The notes beneath the pieces are model-generated. The model was not told the DNA's origin and did no database searches. It saw only the letters and a program-made list of their open reading frames with translations. A program made the translations under genes and the position numbers. Shown piece by piece: positions 19,650 through 28,635 of a stretch of 64,000 bases of DNA (the stretch's first letter is position 1; each line of letters begins with the position of its first letter). This stretch comes from JASHPR01 sp963795055 (GTDB lineage Bacteria; Actinomycetota; Actinomycetes; Streptosporangiales; Streptosporangiaceae): contig CAWCGJ010000044.1 in assembly GCA_963795055.1 (NCBI GenBank), positions 62,001 through 126,000 on the forward strand. The letters are read 5' to 3'.

Positions 19650-20537
19650 CTACGAGCCGGAGGCCGGGCTCGGGGCCGGGCTGGGCGAGCTGGGGGAGCT
19701 GGGGGAGCTGGGGGAGGAGTCCGGCTTGATCACGATCAGCCTGGCGTCGTAGTCGCCGCTGACCACGGGCCCGCCGGCGAACACCTGCTCGCCGACCGAC
19801 AGCGCGCTCGCGGTGACCTTCTGGCCGCTGCGGCGGACCACGGTGTTGCTCTCCAGGACCCAGGTCCAGCTGGTGCCGTCCTTGGCCTGGACCACGACAT
19901 CGCTGCCGGAGATCAACTGGATCACGCCGCGCTCGTAGGCGAGGGTTTGCGGCCCGCTGGCGGTCTCGAACGTGAACTGACCGTGGATCCCGCCCAGCAC
20001 GCGGATCCGCCGCAGCCGATGGCCGCACCGCCGCAGGGCGGCCTGGGCCAGGCCGGGGAACCCGGCCGCCTTGAGCTTCGCCGCCCGGCTCGCGCAGAGC
20101 GCGGTCGGGTGGGCCGCGGTCCCCGTGTCCTGGGACGACGTCCCGAAGCTGGCCGCCTCGGCAGCCGAGGCGGGCGACGAGGCCGAGTTGAGCATGGTGT
20201 TCAGCGCGGCGGCCTGCCCCGTCGGGCCTGCCGCCCCCGGGGCTGCGCTGCCCGCGACGTGCGTGGCCAGGAGGACGCCCCCGGCCAGCACGGCGGCGAG
20301 CGCGAGCCCGGCCCCCCACCACGCGGCCCGGCCGCGGCGCCGCGGCGGGCGGGGCGGCTGGTAGCCGGGTCCCACGGGCGGCTGGTAGCCGGGTCCCACG
20401 GGCGGCTCGTAGCTAGGCGCCCCGGGCGGCTGGCTCCAGCCCGGCCCCTGTCCGGGCTGTCCGGTCACGGGCCCTAGCTCCTGGGTCGTCCAGAAGTCCT
20501 GCGGATCGCCGGCGGGCGGCTGACGCGTGGTGTCCAT
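19650..20537 (-). CDS. Membrane-anchored secreted protein of unknown function (DUF5666-like C-terminal part)
   Basis: 295 residues from the ATG at 20537. A Pro/Gly/Tyr-rich cytoplasmic N-terminus has two copies of GPGYQPPV, followed by basic residues and one transmembrane helix (WWGAGLALAAVLAGGVLLAT). The rest would be outside the cell: an Ala-rich linker, two cysteines (in LCASR and RRCGH) that could form a disulfide, and a beta-rich region. FTFETASGPQTLAYERG and VGEQVFAGGPVVSG resemble small RNA/OB-like DUF5666 domains. It ends in Ser-Ser-Pro repeats. It lies 80 nt before the response regulator on the same strand and probably forms a three-gene unit with the two-component system, as a sensor partner or target. 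Confidence 0.7.
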   Translation of the reverse strand: MDTTRQPPAGDPQDFWTTQELGPVTGQPGQGPGWSQPPGAPSYEPPVGPGYQPPVGPGYQPPRPPRRRGRAAWWGAGLALAAVLAGGVLLATHVAGSAAPGAAGPTGQAAALNTMLNSASSPASAAEAASFGTSSQDTGTAAHPTALCASRAAKLKAAGFPGLAQAALRRCGHRLRRIRVLGGIHGQFTFETASGPQTLAYERGVIQLISGSDVVVQAKDGTSWTWVLESNTVVRRSGQKVTASALSVGEQVFAGGPVVSGDYDARLIVIKPDSSPSSPSSPSSPSPAPSPASGS

Positions 20538-20578
20538 GACCTGAGACTGTCGCAGCGGGCTGGGACGGCAGCCAGCAG

Positions 20579-20598
20579 ATCCTGTGAGCATCCTGTGA
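20579..20598 (-). promoter_or_regulatory. 11-bp-period direct repeat, likely response-regulator operator
   Basis: ATCCTGTGA occurs twice, at 20579 and 20590, giving TCACAGGAT-GC-TCACAGGAT on the gene strand. Two half-sites one helical turn apart are the usual binding pattern of OmpR/PhoB-type regulators. It lies 41 bases upstream of the membrane-anchored gene that precedes the regulator and kinase, which suggests autoregulation. Confidence 0.6.
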
Positions 20599-20630
20599 AC
20601 GTCCCGAAAATATGCCCAAAGGGCGGCGGT

Positions 20631-22361
20631 TTACATCCGCTCGGGTACCGGGATGCCGAGCAGGGCCAGGCCGGCCAGCAGCACGCGCAGGGTCAGCGCG
20701 GACAGGGCGAGCCTGCTGCGGCGGACAGACTCCTCGCCCGCCTGCAGCACCGGGCAGTGCTCGTAGAACGTGGTGAACGCGCTGGCCGTCTCGAACAGGA
20801 ACACCGCGAGCTTGTGCGGCTCGGCCGCCTCGGCCACCTGGTGGACCGCCGCGCCGAAGCCGAGCAGCCGCAGCGCGAGATCGCGCTCGGCGCCCTCGGT
20901 GAGCCGGATCGGGCTGGTCGCGCTCTCCGGCTGGATCCCGGCCCGGCGGAAGATCGAGCGGATCCGCGCGGTGGCGTACTGCAGGTACGGGCCGGTGTTA
21001 CCGGTCAGCGCGAGCATCCGGTCGAAGTCGAGCACGTAGCCGGATTCGCGGTCCACGGACAGGTCCGCGTACTTCAGCGCGCCGATCCCGACGGCCTCGG
21101 CAATCTGGCGGCGGAGCTCGGGGTCGTCGTAGCGGTCCTTGATGACCTCCTCGGCCCGCTCGACGGCCTCGTCGATCAGGTCGATCAGCTTGACGGACCC
21201 GCCGGACCTGGTCCGGAACCGCTTGTGGTCGGCGCCGGTGACCAGGCCGATCGCGGCGTGCTCGGCGCGCACCGCGTCCGTCAGCCATCCGGCCTGGCGG
21301 GCGACGGCGAAGACCATCGCGAAGTGCTGGGCCTGCTCGGCCCCGACCACGTAGATGATGCGGTCCGCGTGCAGGTCACGGATCCGGTACCGGATGGCGG
21401 CCATGTCCGTGGTGGCGTACCCGTAGCCGCCGTCGCTCTTGCGCAGGATCAGCGGCAGCGGCTTGCCGTCCCGCCCGGTGAATCCGGGCGGGAACGCGCA
21501 CAACGCGCCGTCGCTGATCACCGCGACGCCCTTGGCCTGCAGCTCGTCGCAGACGTCCGCGAGCATCGAGTTGTAGAAGCTCTCCGGGGCCAGGTCAGCA
21601 TCCGTGAGGGTCACATCGAGCCGCGCGTAGATGTTGTTGTAGTACTGCTTGCTGTCGTTGACGAGATTGTTCCACAGCCGCAGGGTCTCGGGGTCTCCGG
21701 TCTGCAGCGCGACCACCCGGCGCCGCGACCGCTCGGCGAACGACGGGTCGGCGTCGAACTTCGCCTTGGCCGCCTGGTAGAAGGCGTTGATCTCGCCCGT
21801 GGCCAGCTGCGCGTTCGCGGCCTCCTCGCCCACGTCCAGAAGGTGCTCGAGCAGCATGCCGAACTGGGTACCCCAGTCACCGATGTGATTGGCCCGGATC
21901 ACCGTGTCGCCGAGGTACTCAAGGACGTGAACCACCGCGTCGCCCACGACCGTCGTGCGCAAATGCCCGACGTGCATTTCCTTGGCCACGTTCGGCGCCG
22001 AGTAGTCGACGACGACGGTCTGCGGTGGATCCGTCGGGAGGACACCCAGCCGCGGGTCGTCGAGCTGGCCGTCCGCCTGGGCCGCGATCCAGTCCTCGCG
22101 CAGCGCGAGGTTGACGAAGCCCGGCCCGCTGACCTCGGCCGACGCGAGCACGTCGCTGCCGCCGAGGTGGCCGACCAGCTCGGCGGCGACGTCCCGCGGG
22201 GACCGGTGCAGCGGCTTGGCCAGCGAAAGCGCCACGTTCGACTGGTAGTCGGCGAACTGGGATGGCCGGATCAGCGGGTCGGCGTCCGCGTGCTCCGGGC
22301 CGAACGCCGCGGCCAGCGCGGCCTTCATCAGCCGCGCCAGAGCCTCCTGCGGATCGGTCAT
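20631..22361 (-). CDS. argS: Arginyl-tRNA synthetase
   Basis: A 576-residue class I aminoacyl-tRNA synthetase that charges tRNA-Arg. The N-terminal ArgRS additional domain is followed by the catalytic fold with HVGHLRTT (HIGH motif) and the family signature DYSAPNVAKEMHVGHLR. GGYGYATTDMAAIRYR and QHFAMVFAVARQAGW line the active site. The C-terminal DALR anticodon-binding domain begins near ERDLALRLLGFG and ends at PVPERM, as in most ArgRS. Full length and intact. plsX lies 17 nt upstream on the same strand. Confidence 0.97.
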   Translation of the reverse strand: MTDPQEALARLMKAALAAAFGPEHADADPLIRPSQFADYQSNVALSLAKPLHRSPRDVAAELVGHLGGSDVLASAEVSGPGFVNLALREDWIAAQADGQLDDPRLGVLPTDPPQTVVVDYSAPNVAKEMHVGHLRTTVVGDAVVHVLEYLGDTVIRANHIGDWGTQFGMLLEHLLDVGEEAANAQLATGEINAFYQAAKAKFDADPSFAERSRRRVVALQTGDPETLRLWNNLVNDSKQYYNNIYARLDVTLTDADLAPESFYNSMLADVCDELQAKGVAVISDGALCAFPPGFTGRDGKPLPLILRKSDGGYGYATTDMAAIRYRIRDLHADRIIYVVGAEQAQHFAMVFAVARQAGWLTDAVRAEHAAIGLVTGADHKRFRTRSGGSVKLIDLIDEAVERAEEVIKDRYDDPELRRQIAEAVGIGALKYADLSVDRESGYVLDFDRMLALTGNTGPYLQYATARIRSIFRRAGIQPESATSPIRLTEGAERDLALRLLGFGAAVHQVAEAAEPHKLAVFLFETASAFTTFYEHCPVLQAGEESVRRSRLALSALTLRVLLAGLALLGIPVPERM

Positions 22362-22378
22362 GCTTTCAGCCTATCGGC

Positions 22379-23437
22379 TCACGGTGCTAGGGGCCGGCGC
22401 AGGAAGTGGCCGCCGCGCGGCGATCCCAGCCGCTCGGTGATCTTCTCCGTGATCTGGCCGCGGGCCAGGTCCGCCGCCAGCACGCAAGCGGCCTCGGCGC
22501 CGCGGGCCGTGGCCGCTCCGTGCGCGATGACGACCGTGCCCTCCAGCCCGAGCAGCGCGGCCCCGCCGTAGGCCTCGGTGTCCATGAGCTGGCGGAGCTC
22601 GCGCAGCCCGCGCCGCTGCAGCAGCGTCCCGAGCCGCGCCGCGCGGGAGCCGGTGAGCGCCTCCCGCAGCTGCCGGGCGGCGAAGGCCGCGGTTCCCTCG
22701 AGGGTCTTCAGGGCCACGTTCCCCGTGAAACCGTCGGTCACGACCACGTCGACCTTGCCGGCCAGCAGGTCACCGCCTTCGACGTTGCCGACGAAGCTGA
22801 TGGGCAGGCCGCCGTGCGGGGGGTCGGCGTCCAGCAGCTCATAGGCCCGCCGGGCCAGCTTGTTGCCCTTCCCCGGCTCGGTGCCGATCGTGAGCAGGCC
22901 GACCCGCGGCTCGGAGATGCCGTAGGCGGTCTGCGCGTAAGCCACCCCCAGCTGCGCGAACTGCACCAGCATCTCCGGCTTGGGGTCGGCGATCGCCCCC
23001 GCGTCCAGCAACAGCGTGGGCGCGGGCCGGGTGGGCAGCACGACCGCGAGGGCGGGGCGCAGCATCCCGGGCAGCGGCCGCAGCCGGAGCCTGGCCGTGG
23101 ACACGATGGCGCCGGTTGAGCCGGCCGACACCACGGCGGCGGCCTGTCCCCGCCGGACGAGCTGGCAGGCCACCGCGATGCTCGACCGGGGGCGGCGCAG
23201 GCTGGCCAGCGCGCCCTCGTCCATCGCGATCGATTCCTCGGCGGGCACGACCGGGACGTCGGCCAGCGCGCCGTGGGCGGCGAGCAGCGGGCGCAACTGC
23301 CCCGGGCGCCCGGTCAGCAGCACCGGTATCCCATCCCGGGCGGCCGCGACCGCGCCCGCCACGATCTCGTCCGGGGCGTGATCACCGCCCATGGCGTCCA
23401 CGGCGATCGCCCCCGGCCCCGGGCCTTCGCGCGGCAC
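22379..23437 (-). CDS. plsX: Phosphate acyltransferase PlsX
   Basis: A 352-residue PlsX, which makes acyl-phosphate from acyl-ACP for membrane phospholipid synthesis. AVDAMGGDHAPDEIV at the N-terminus, VSAGSTGAIV, KPEMLVQFAQLGVAYA, GTEPGKGN and FVGNVEGGDLLAGKVDVVVTDGF (split here for length: VEGGDLL and VVVTDGFTGN) are family motifs. A position usually read as DxGANVD is DAGAIAD here. The start is a GTG without a clear ribosome site. It lies upstream of argS, unlike the common plsX-rnc arrangement. Confidence 0.92.
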   Translation of the reverse strand: MPREGPGPGAIAVDAMGGDHAPDEIVAGAVAAARDGIPVLLTGRPGQLRPLLAAHGALADVPVVPAEESIAMDEGALASLRRPRSSIAVACQLVRRGQAAAVVSAGSTGAIVSTARLRLRPLPGMLRPALAVVLPTRPAPTLLLDAGAIADPKPEMLVQFAQLGVAYAQTAYGISEPRVGLLTIGTEPGKGNKLARRAYELLDADPPHGGLPISFVGNVEGGDLLAGKVDVVVTDGFTGNVALKTLEGTAAFAARQLREALTGSRAARLGTLLQRRGLRELRQLMDTEAYGGAALLGLEGTVVIAHGAATARGAEAACVLAADLARGQITEKITERLGSPRGGHFLRRPLAP

Positions 23438-23684
23438 CCGTCCGTCCGGCGGCTCGCCGCCCGCGGTGCCGGCGCGCGGCGCGCGGCTCAGGGTGCCGCC
23501 GATCGCGCCGGCGCAGCCGCCCGTGCCCGCGTCACGCAGTCCCGCATGCGGTCAGCTTCTCACCGCTCTACGGGCCGTGTGTCGCCGGCACGGCCGGAAC
23601 CGTCGGCGGCCCGGTGGCATGGGATACGCGCAGCGGGGAAGCAGACAGGGGGCGTAGCGGGAACCTTAGGAGGAGACAGAACGT
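23438..23684. other. Intergenic region upstream of plsX and the small ORF
   Basis: About 250 bases, very GC-rich toward plsX and less so after 23540. It must contain the divergent promoters for plsX and for the small frame at 23685. I see no tRNA, repeat or clear -35/-10 pair. Confidence 0.4.
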
Positions 23685-23819
23685 ATGCCAAGTAGGGGAC
23701 CTTTCGGCCACCGCCAGCGGCCCGTCGCAGCAGCCGCCGGTCACATCGCAGCGACCGTGAGACGGCTTGGCCGCCGGGAACCCTGCAGAGATGCTGACTG
23801 TTTTGTAATTGTGACCTAG
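23685..23819 (+). CDS. Possible small protein (44 residues) with perfect ribosome site
   Basis: ATG at 23685 is preceded 9 nt upstream by AGGAGGAG, the strongest ribosome site in the window. The frame encodes a basic peptide whose last third reads RRLGRREPCRDADCFVIVT with a C-x4-C pair. It lies 146 nt upstream of the radical SAM gene on the same strand. It resembles no family I know. It could be a small regulatory or leader peptide or a chance frame. Codon use is not decisive at this length. A RiPP precursor is not supported, because the neighbouring radical SAM enzyme is of the aminomutase type. Confidence 0.4.
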   Translation: MPSRGPFGHRQRPVAAAAGHIAATVRRLGRREPCRDADCFVIVT

Positions 23820-23965
23820 TTATGGGGCAATAGACCGGTCACATGCCCGCATGCTGCGTCTAAAGGGCAAGCCGGTTCCAGCGCGGTGATCCTGCCGCCA
23901 GATTGACCGGACTCGCGCGCTCGGGCAACCCGCGCCACGGGCGGCGATCTACCGAAGGGAGATGC

Positions 23966-25342
23966 GTGACTGCACTTCTTCCTCAGGCGCCCGGCCTCTC
24001 CTCGCCGGGCCGCCGGTTCCGCGCCTACACGGCCAAGCATCTGGACCAGCTGACGGCGCGGGCCGGGCTGGGCGCTGGTGAACGGCTCGCGGTCCGGGCC
24101 GTGGCCACTGTGCTGCCCTTTCGTACCAACGAATACGTCGTCGAGCGCCTCATCGACTGGGGCGCGGCTCCGGACGACCCGATCTACCGCCTCGTCTTCC
24201 CGCAGGCCGACATGCTCCCGGACGCGGACGTCCGGCAGATCAGCGACCTGCTCGCCCGCGACGCGCCCGAGCCCGAGGTGCGCGCGACCGCGCACGTCAT
24301 ACGGGCCCGGCTGAACCCGCATCCCGCGGGCCAGCTCGCCTTCAACATCCCCCACTTCGCCGACGAGCCGCTGCCCGGTGTCCAGCACAAGTACCCGGAG
24401 ACCGTGCTGGTGTTCCCCAAGCAGGGCCAGACCTGCCACGCGTACTGCACCTACTGCTTCCGGTGGGCGCAGTTCGTGGGCGACCCTGATCTCAAGATGG
24501 CGACCGACGACATGACCAGGGTCACCGCGTACCTGCGGCAGCATCCGGAGGTGACGAGCGTCCTGATCACCGGCGGGGATCCGATGATCATGGGCGCGGA
24601 CGTGCTGAGGCGCTACGTCGAGCCGCTGCTCGACCCGCGCCTCGCGCACATCGAGTCGATCCGGATCGGGACCAAGTCGCTGGGCTACTGGCCGCAGCGG
24701 TTCGTCAGCGACCCCGACGCCGACGACACGCTGCGGCTGTTCGAGGAGGTCGCCGCCGCGGGCAAGAGCCTGGCCATCATGGCGCACTTCTCCCACCCCC
24801 GGGAGCTCGAGCCTTCCCTGGTGGCCGAGGCGGTGCGCCGGATCAGGTCCGCGGGCGGGGTCATCCGGACCCAGGCGCCGCTCATCAGGTCGATCAACGA
24901 CGATCCCATGACCTGGGCCGGGATGTGGCGCATCCAGATGCGGATGGGCATGGTGCCCTATTACATGTTCGTGGAGCGCGACACGGGACCGCAGGGATAC
25001 TTCGCCGTGCCGCTGTTCCGCGGGTACGAGATATTCCGGGACGCCTACGCGAGCGTCTCGGGCCTGTGCCGGACCGTACGCGGCCCGTCCATGTCGGCGA
25101 CCCCCGGCAAGGTGTGCGTCGACGGGGTCGTCGAGGTGGCGGGCGAGAAGGTATTCGCGCTGCACATGATCCAGGCTCGCAACCCGGATCTTGTCGGCAA
25201 GCCGTTCTTCGCGCAGTTCGACCCGGGCGCGATCTGGCTGTCTGACCTGAAGCCCGCGTTCGCGCCGCGGTTTCCGTTCGACCGCCTCCCGGACGAGCTT
25301 CCGGGGCTCTGGGCGCCGGAGGTGCTCGCGTCGGTGAGCTGA
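23966..25342 (+). CDS. kamA: Lysine 2,3-aminomutase-like radical SAM enzyme
   Basis: 458 residues from a GTG with GAAGGGAGA upstream (a longer frame from 23903 lacks a site). The radical SAM cluster motif CHAYCTYC has Cys at about 157, 161 and 164, followed by FRW. LITGGDPMIM is the SAM-binding GGDP-type motif of the KamA family, and SATPGKVCVDG may hold the Lys that binds PLP. Family members interconvert L-lysine and L-beta-lysine, or use glutamate or proline derivatives. The substrate cannot be fixed from sequence, and no beta-lysine-using partner such as an acetyltransferase is nearby. It is monocistronic, ending at a strong hairpin terminator. Confidence 0.85.
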   Translation: MTALLPQAPGLSSPGRRFRAYTAKHLDQLTARAGLGAGERLAVRAVATVLPFRTNEYVVERLIDWGAAPDDPIYRLVFPQADMLPDADVRQISDLLARDAPEPEVRATAHVIRARLNPHPAGQLAFNIPHFADEPLPGVQHKYPETVLVFPKQGQTCHAYCTYCFRWAQFVGDPDLKMATDDMTRVTAYLRQHPEVTSVLITGGDPMIMGADVLRRYVEPLLDPRLAHIESIRIGTKSLGYWPQRFVSDPDADDTLRLFEEVAAAGKSLAIMAHFSHPRELEPSLVAEAVRRIRSAGGVIRTQAPLIRSINDDPMTWAGMWRIQMRMGMVPYYMFVERDTGPQGYFAVPLFRGYEIFRDAYASVSGLCRTVRGPSMSATPGKVCVDGVVEVAGEKVFALHMIQARNPDLVGKPFFAQFDPGAIWLSDLKPAFAPRFPFDRLPDELPGLWAPEVLASVS

Positions 25343-25353
25343 CGTTCCCCGCT

Positions 25354-25396
25354 ACGGGCACGGCCCGCTCGGTCTGACCGGGCGGGCCGTGCCCGT
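25354..25396. terminator. Bidirectional rho-independent-type hairpin
   Basis: A 15-bp perfect stem: ACGGGCACGGCCCGC at 25354-25368 pairs with GCGGGCCGTGCCCGT at 25382-25396, with a 13-nt loop. It lies between the convergent aminomutase and MFS genes and probably ends transcription from both sides. No long T tract follows, as is common in actinobacteria. Confidence 0.88.
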
Positions 25397-25418
25397 GCGA
25401 CAGCGCGGTCCGCTGCGC

Positions 25419-27077
25419 TCAGCCCGCGGGGCGGGTGCTCGGCTCCGCGTCCGCCACGGCTGCGCCCGTCACCGCGAGGTCCGCCCCGGCTGCGTCCGCC
25501 ACCGCCGGCGAACCCGCGGTCTGCGCTCCCGCGGTGGCCGGCGGCTTGCGCTCCCGTAGCGCCAGGCAGCTCAGCGCGCCGACGGCCAGCAGCACGACCG
25601 GCAGGATCATGGTCGTGCGCATGGCCTCCACGTAGCCGAAGGTGAACACGTCATGGCCGATCCTCGCGACCTCGTCGGCCAGGCTGGCCGGCAGCCCCGA
25701 CTGCCTGGCTATCCCGCCGTTCTGGCCGGCCCCGACCTGGATGCCGTTGCTGGCCGAGTGCTGGATCTCGGTGACGAACCGGTTGCGCACCTGCGGCGGC
25801 AGCGCCGCCGAGCGGCTCGCCGCCTGGCTGGTCATGGTGGACACGAGCCTGTTCTGCAGCAGGGCGCCGACCGTGGCGGTGCCGATGACCAGGCCGACCT
25901 GCCGGACCGTGTTGAGCACGCCGGACGCGGCGCCGGCCATCTGCGGCTGGATGTTGCGCATGGCCACGGTGATCAGCGGCGCGAACACGCAGCCCATGCC
26001 GAACCCGGCCACGATCAGCGGAGCCAGGAAGCTCTGCCACGAGGAGTCGGGGCGCGCGATCAGGGCCAGCCAGCCCATCCCGGCGCCGAACAGGGTCAGC
26101 CCGGTCATCAGGATGTACTTGCCGCCGATCCGGTCGGTCAGCCGGCCCGCGAACGGAGCGACAAATATCGAGATCAGCGAGGCGGGCGCCATCGCGAGCC
26201 CGGCCTTCAGCGCCGAGAAGCCGAGGACCGACTGCAGGTAGATGGTGAACGGCAGGAAGATCCCCATCATCCCGATCGCGAGGACGCCGGACACCCAGTT
26301 CATCACCGAGAAGTTCCGGTCGCGGAACACCGCGAACGGGATCAGCGGCTCGCGGCTCTGGGTCAGCTTCTGGTACAGCAGGAACACCACGAGCAGGACC
26401 ACGCCGGCCCCGAGGATGAGCGGGATGGTGATGAACGAGGTGACCGTCCCCCAGTCGTACTTCTGGCCCTCGACCAGGCCGTAGCAGATCGCCAGCAGCG
26501 CCGCGCTGGCCAGCAGCACGCCCGGGATGTCGATCCGATGCCTGCGGCCGAGCCGCAGGTCCGGGATGATGAAGAAGGTCAGCACGAGCACGGCCACGCC
26601 GATGGGGACGTTGACGAAGAAGATGTAACGCCAGTCGAACGCGGTCACCAGCAGGCCGCCCAGGGTGGGCCCGGCGATCGTGGCCACGCCGGCGACCGCG
26701 CCCCAGACGCCGAACGCGGCGCCGCGCCGCTCGGGCGGGAAAGTGTTCGTGATGATCGTCAGGGTCTGCGGCATGAGCATGGCCGCGCCCAGGCCCTGCA
26801 CGGCCCGGAAGCCGATCAGCCAGCCGGGGCTGGGCGAGAACCCGCAGGCCGCCGAGGCCAGCGTGAACACCGCGACGCCGGCGACGAACAGCGTGCGCGG
26901 CCCGATCAGGTCACCGAGCCGGCCCGCGGTAATGACCAGGACGGCGAGCACCAGGGCATAGGCGTTGATCACCCACAGCACGTCGTCCAGGGAGGCGCCC
27001 AGCTTGGTGATCAAGTTGGGGATGGCGATGTTCACGATCGTCAGGTCCGTTAAGGTATCGTGTTGTCTAAATACCAT
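25419..27077 (-). CDS. DHA2-family MFS efflux transporter, 5' end replaced by an integrated element
   Basis: A 14-helix drug/proton antiporter of the EmrB/QacA type. Family motifs are AGRLGDLIGPRTLFVAG (motif A), FRAVQGLGAAMLMPQ (motif B) and a motif C region at GVWGAVAGVATIAGPTLGG. These proteins normally begin with 10-30 residues and then a full first helix ending FMVxLDxTIVNIALP. Here the recognisable sequence begins only at DLTIVNIAIPN. The preceding MVFRQHDTLT and everything further upstream belong to DNA of the serine-recombinase element. The gene has therefore lost its start and half of helix 1. Translation could restart at 27077, but function is doubtful. The C-terminal 40 residues are an Ala-rich tail. 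Confidence 0.8.
   Translation of the reverse strand: MVFRQHDTLTDLTIVNIAIPNLITKLGASLDDVLWVINAYALVLAVLVITAGRLGDLIGPRTLFVAGVAVFTLASAACGFSPSPGWLIGFRAVQGLGAAMLMPQTLTIITNTFPPERRGAAFGVWGAVAGVATIAGPTLGGLLVTAFDWRYIFFVNVPIGVAVLVLTFFIIPDLRLGRRHRIDIPGVLLASAALLAICYGLVEGQKYDWGTVTSFITIPLILGAGVVLLVVFLLYQKLTQSREPLIPFAVFRDRNFSVMNWVSGVLAIGMMGIFLPFTIYLQSVLGFSALKAGLAMAPASLISIFVAPFAGRLTDRIGGKYILMTGLTLFGAGMGWLALIARPDSSWQSFLAPLIVAGFGMGCVFAPLITVAMRNIQPQMAGAASGVLNTVRQVGLVIGTATVGALLQNRLVSTMTSQAASRSAALPPQVRNRFVTEIQHSASNGIQVGAGQNGGIARQSGLPASLADEVARIGHDVFTFGYVEAMRTTMILPVVLLAVGALSCLALRERKPPATAGAQTAGSPAVADAAGADLAVTGAAVADAEPSTRPAG
27044..27075. other. Probable attachment-site junction (attL) between MFS gene and element
   Basis: Conserved MFS coding sequence stops abruptly at about 27047 (GACCTGACGATC on the minus strand). 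The adjacent AT-richer bases include the inverted repeat GGTAT (27054-27058) and ATACC (27071-27075), and the recombinase gene begins 31 bases later. Serine recombinases usually lie beside one att site, so the crossover probably falls here. The matching right junction, carrying the lost MFS 5' end, was not found in the window. Confidence 0.5.
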
Positions 27078-27105
27078 GGTGACGATAAGACCCGGGAGCA
27101 CGCAG

Positions 27106-28635
27106 GTGCACGCGGACGGTACTCCAGAGCGGTGGCTGGTCGCGGCCAGGCTCAGCCGGATGAGCAAGCGCGACCGGGAGCGCGGCGACGACCTGATCAA
27201 CTCGATCCAGGGCCAGGACGTGAAAGCCGCCCGGTGGGCCGAGGATCACGGGCACGACATCGCGCACGTCACCCGCGACAAGAACGTGAGCGGGGCCATC
27301 GCCCCGGCCGAGCGCCCGGAACTGGGCCCGTGGCTGACCGACCCGGACAAGCTGATCCAGTACGACGGCATCGTGGCCGCCACCGTCGACCGGCTGTCCC
27401 GCGACTGGTTCGACGTGGCGTGGCTGCGCAAGTGGGCCGAGAACAACCGCAAGAAGCTCTACATCATCCGCGAGCGGCTGTCGTGGCCCGACGACCGGGA
27501 CGGCAGGTACTGGGCCGATGCCGCCGAGCGCGCCGCCGAGGAGCGCAGGCTGATCATCGAGCGGACGACCGACGCCCTGCACCGGCTGGAGGACAACGGC
27601 AAGCTGCACGGCCGGCCCTCGTTCGGCTACGCAGTTGAGGGCGAGAAGTACGACCGCCGGCTGGTCCCCACCGCCGAGGGCCGGAAGTACGTCCCTGAGA
27701 TCTTCGCCCGCGTCATCGCCGGCGACTCGCAGAAGGCCGTCGCGGAGTGGCTGGCCGCCGAGGGCGCGTCGCCGGCCAGCGGCAAGTGGTGGCCGCGGAC
27801 CATCGGCATGATCATCCGTAACCCCACCTACAAGGGGCACCGCTGCGCCCGCGAGGTCATCCCGCCCGACGAGGCCGAGACCCGCAACGTCGGCGGCGAG
27901 ATCAAGACGATCCGCTGGCGGTACGGGGACACCTGGACCGAGACGCCCCGGTGGCAGTTCGGCCGGGTGCTGCACGAGTGCGCCCCGCTGGTGGATGCCC
28001 GCACCTGGCGGCTGGCCAATGACGCGCTCGCGGGCCGGCCGAGGCGCGGCCCCCGGTCGGCCAGCCCGGCGATGCTGGCCGGCGTGCTCTGGTGCCAGCG
28101 CTGCGCGGATTCGCCCATGTACCGGGTATGGGCCGGGCGCACGGGCGGGAAGCGGTACACCTACTACCGCTGCACCGGCCGCGGGCACGACCGGCGCTCG
28201 TGCGGGCTCATGGTCCCGGCCCCCGCCGTCGAGGCCGCCGTTGACAAGGTGATGTCGGCAGCCGGCATCCCGGTCATGGTCAAGACGGTGATCCCGGGTA
28301 ACGAGGCCGCCCTGGACGAGAGGCACGAGAAGGTGCTCTTCGCCATCGGGCAGCTCGGGCATCAGGGCCTGGCCGACAGCGACTACGATGCCCGGCTGAC
28401 TGAACTGCGCGCCGAGCGCGACGCCCTGGCCGCCGCCGAGCGGGTTCCCGACCGCGCCGAGCTGGCCCCGGCGGGCTACACGTTCGCCGAGCAGTGGGCC
28501 GCTCACGCCAGCCCCGCCGAGCGCGCCGGGTGGCTGCAAGCGCAGGGATTCAGGCTCACCGCCAGCAAGCAGCGGCTGACCGTGGATCACCCGGCCTGGG
28601 CCGGGCACGGAGGCCCGGTGTCCGTGGCACTCTGA
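27106..28635 (+). CDS. Large serine recombinase (phage/ICE integrase)
   Basis: 509 residues from GTG 27106, which has GGGAG 7 nt upstream; an ATG at 27076 is in frame but has no ribosome site. The resolvase domain shows LVAARLSRMSK with the likely catalytic Ser17, SIQGQ and VDRLSRD. A recombinase domain follows (FGYAVEG, IGMIIRNPTYKGHRCA), then a zinc ribbon (CQRC ... YYRCTGRGHDRRSC) and a coiled-coil/C-terminal region. The layout matches Bxb1/phiC31-type integrases, which join attP and attB without host factors. Its position against a truncated MFS gene indicates that it inserted there. No excision factor is recognised nearby. Confidence 0.93.
   Translation: MHADGTPERWLVAARLSRMSKRDRERGDDLINSIQGQDVKAARWAEDHGHDIAHVTRDKNVSGAIAPAERPELGPWLTDPDKLIQYDGIVAATVDRLSRDWFDVAWLRKWAENNRKKLYIIRERLSWPDDRDGRYWADAAERAAEERRLIIERTTDALHRLEDNGKLHGRPSFGYAVEGEKYDRRLVPTAEGRKYVPEIFARVIAGDSQKAVAEWLAAEGASPASGKWWPRTIGMIIRNPTYKGHRCAREVIPPDEAETRNVGGEIKTIRWRYGDTWTETPRWQFGRVLHECAPLVDARTWRLANDALAGRPRRGPRSASPAMLAGVLWCQRCADSPMYRVWAGRTGGKRYTYYRCTGRGHDRRSCGLMVPAPAVEAAVDKVMSAAGIPVMVKTVIPGNEAALDERHEKVLFAIGQLGHQGLADSDYDARLTELRAERDALAAAERVPDRAELAPAGYTFAEQWAAHASPAERAGWLQAQGFRLTASKQRLTVDHPAWAGHGGPVSVAL

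Noticed and set aside
23685..25342. RiPP cluster (small peptide plus radical SAM enzyme)
   Set aside because: The radical SAM protein has the lysine-aminomutase layout and no SPASM or precursor-recognition domain, and no protease or transporter is linked.
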